From Pseudomonadota bacterium (lineage in GTDB: Bacteria; Pseudomonadota; Gammaproteobacteria; Burkholderiales; Sulfuriferulaceae): DNA of 35,231 nt. How positions within the stretch are numbered: position 1 is the first letter of the stretch; each line of letters starts with the position of its first letter. The stretch lies in contig JAJYHV010000058.1 of the NCBI GenBank assembly GCA_021790515.1, positions 1 through 35,231 on the forward strand, read 5' to 3'. The notes beneath the pieces are model-generated. The model searched no databases. It was not told where the DNA came from and saw only the letters and a program-made list of their open reading frames with translations. Positions 34,633 through 35,231 of this stretch are shown piece by piece. The position numbers were made by a program, and so were the translations under genes.

Positions 34633-35231
34633 ATGGACACACCAGCGCAACAGACTTCGATGGCCAATAAAGCCGGGCTTTCTCTACCCAGCGGCTACCA
34701 ACTCATGGATTACCGCATCGTTCGCAAAATTGGCGGCGGTGGCTTCAGTGTGGTTTATCTGGCCTATGACGGACACGAACGCGAAGTCGCCATCAAAGAA
34801 TATCTTCCTTCCAGCCTGGTACAACGTGACGATGATTACAAAGTATCGCCACAAACCGAAAGCCAGTTACATACCTTCCGCTATGGCATGCGTTTCTTTT
34901 TTGAAGAAGGCCGCTCGCTGGCGCGTATCCAGCACCCGAATGTGGTGCGAGTAGAAAATTTTTTCCGCGCCAACGATACCGTTTACATGGTCATGCAATA
35001 CGAACGCGGAAAAACCTTGCAGGAATATATCCGCGCACACCACGGCGAAGTCAAGGAAAGCTTCATCCGGCGGATTTTTGCCGAACTGCTCAATGGCCTG
35101 CGCGAAGTCCACACCCAAAAATTGCTGCATCTGGACATCAAACCGTCCAACATCTACATCCGCATGGATGGCTCACCGGTACTGATTGACTTCGGTGCGG
35201 CACGTCAATCGTTCAGCAAGGAACATCAAAA
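34633..35231 (+). CDS. Ser/Thr protein kinase, 5' part (cut by window end)
   Basis: The first 199 codons of a Hanks-type protein kinase run off the right edge. Catalytic elements seen: glycine-rich loop KIGGGGFSVVYLAY, lysine in VAIKEYLP, a glutamate in FFEEGRSLARIQHPNVV (alpha-C helix), catalytic loop LLHLDIKPSNIYI and DFGAAR. The catalytic aspartate is preceded by Leu, not Arg (HLD instead of HRD), so this is a non-RD kinase, which usually does not need activation-loop phosphorylation. The ATG at 34633 has no strong ribosome-binding site; ATG codons at 34660 and 34705 are alternatives. The partner phosphatase or C-terminal domains would lie outside the window. Confidence 0.88.
   Translation, partial: MDTPAQQTSMANKAGLSLPSGYQLMDYRIVRKIGGGGFSVVYLAYDGHEREVAIKEYLPSSLVQRDDDYKVSPQTESQLHTFRYGMRFFFEEGRSLARIQHPNVVRVENFFRANDTVYMVMQYERGKTLQEYIRAHHGEVKESFIRRIFAELLNGLREVHTQKLLHLDIKPSNIYIRMDGSPVLIDFGAARQSFSKEHQ

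Noticed and set aside
34457-34954. A 165-codon plus-strand frame overlapping the kinase start
   Set aside because: It is in a different frame from the kinase, whose motifs are unambiguous, and the overlapping part has no domain.

Overview
The window looks like chromosome from a respiring betaproteobacterium, probably near the Nitrosomonadales/Gallionellales. The evidence is gene content and order: rsmB–DUF4390–ntrY–ntrX, gmk–rpoZ–spoT, MetZ-type methionine synthesis and a complete cbb3 oxidase locus. The genus cannot be fixed by reading alone. Coding is dense and almost entirely on the minus strand; only pyrE, a DUF4124 gene and a kinase cut by the right edge are on plus. No tRNA, rRNA, CRISPR array, prophage or intact transposase was seen.

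Layout. 130–8678 (minus) is one tightly packed run, in transcription order xth, ampG, a TauE/SafE-like membrane protein, rsmB, DUF4390, ntrY, a short ntrX and metZ, with most junctions overlapping or nearly so. 8703–9979 (plus) is pyrE plus a DUF4124 protein. 10010–18554 (minus) is the cbb3 cytochrome c oxidase locus: ccoN, ccoO, ccoQ, ccoP, a strong terminator, ccoG, a long ccoH-like gene, the copper ATPase ccoI, and ccoS. After a 556-base non-coding stretch rich in hairpins come a SCO-type copper chaperone, an Rrf2-family Fe–S regulator, ubiA, ubiC, recG and ridA (19112–24139, minus). 24389–29801 is a tripartite RND efflux operon. 29902–32953 is gmk–rpoZ–spoT. 33308–34399 is a secreted phosphoesterase, and 34633 to the edge begins a Ser/Thr protein kinase.

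How they fit together. The central 9 kb supplies the subunits of a high-affinity oxidase, copper import for its CuB centre (CcoI), a copper-transfer lipoprotein (SCO), a ferredoxin-like assembly factor (CcoG) and a candidate Fe–S regulator. ubiC/ubiA feed the quinone pool of the same chain. NtrY/short NtrX and SpoT are signalling genes.

The most unusual item is a family of short palindromic repeats in the gaps between genes. There are at least five copies (1–92, 12809–12871, 19036–19126, 19717–19775, about 33036–33170). They share arms close to GGGAATNAATCAGCGCTTCC. Three copies have a central palindrome, and its base changes are compensatory. Two copies bracket the SCO gene, supplying its stop codon and overlapping its possible start codons. 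Other points of note are an NtrX homologue without its AAA+ domain and a CcoH with three extra N-terminal membrane segments.
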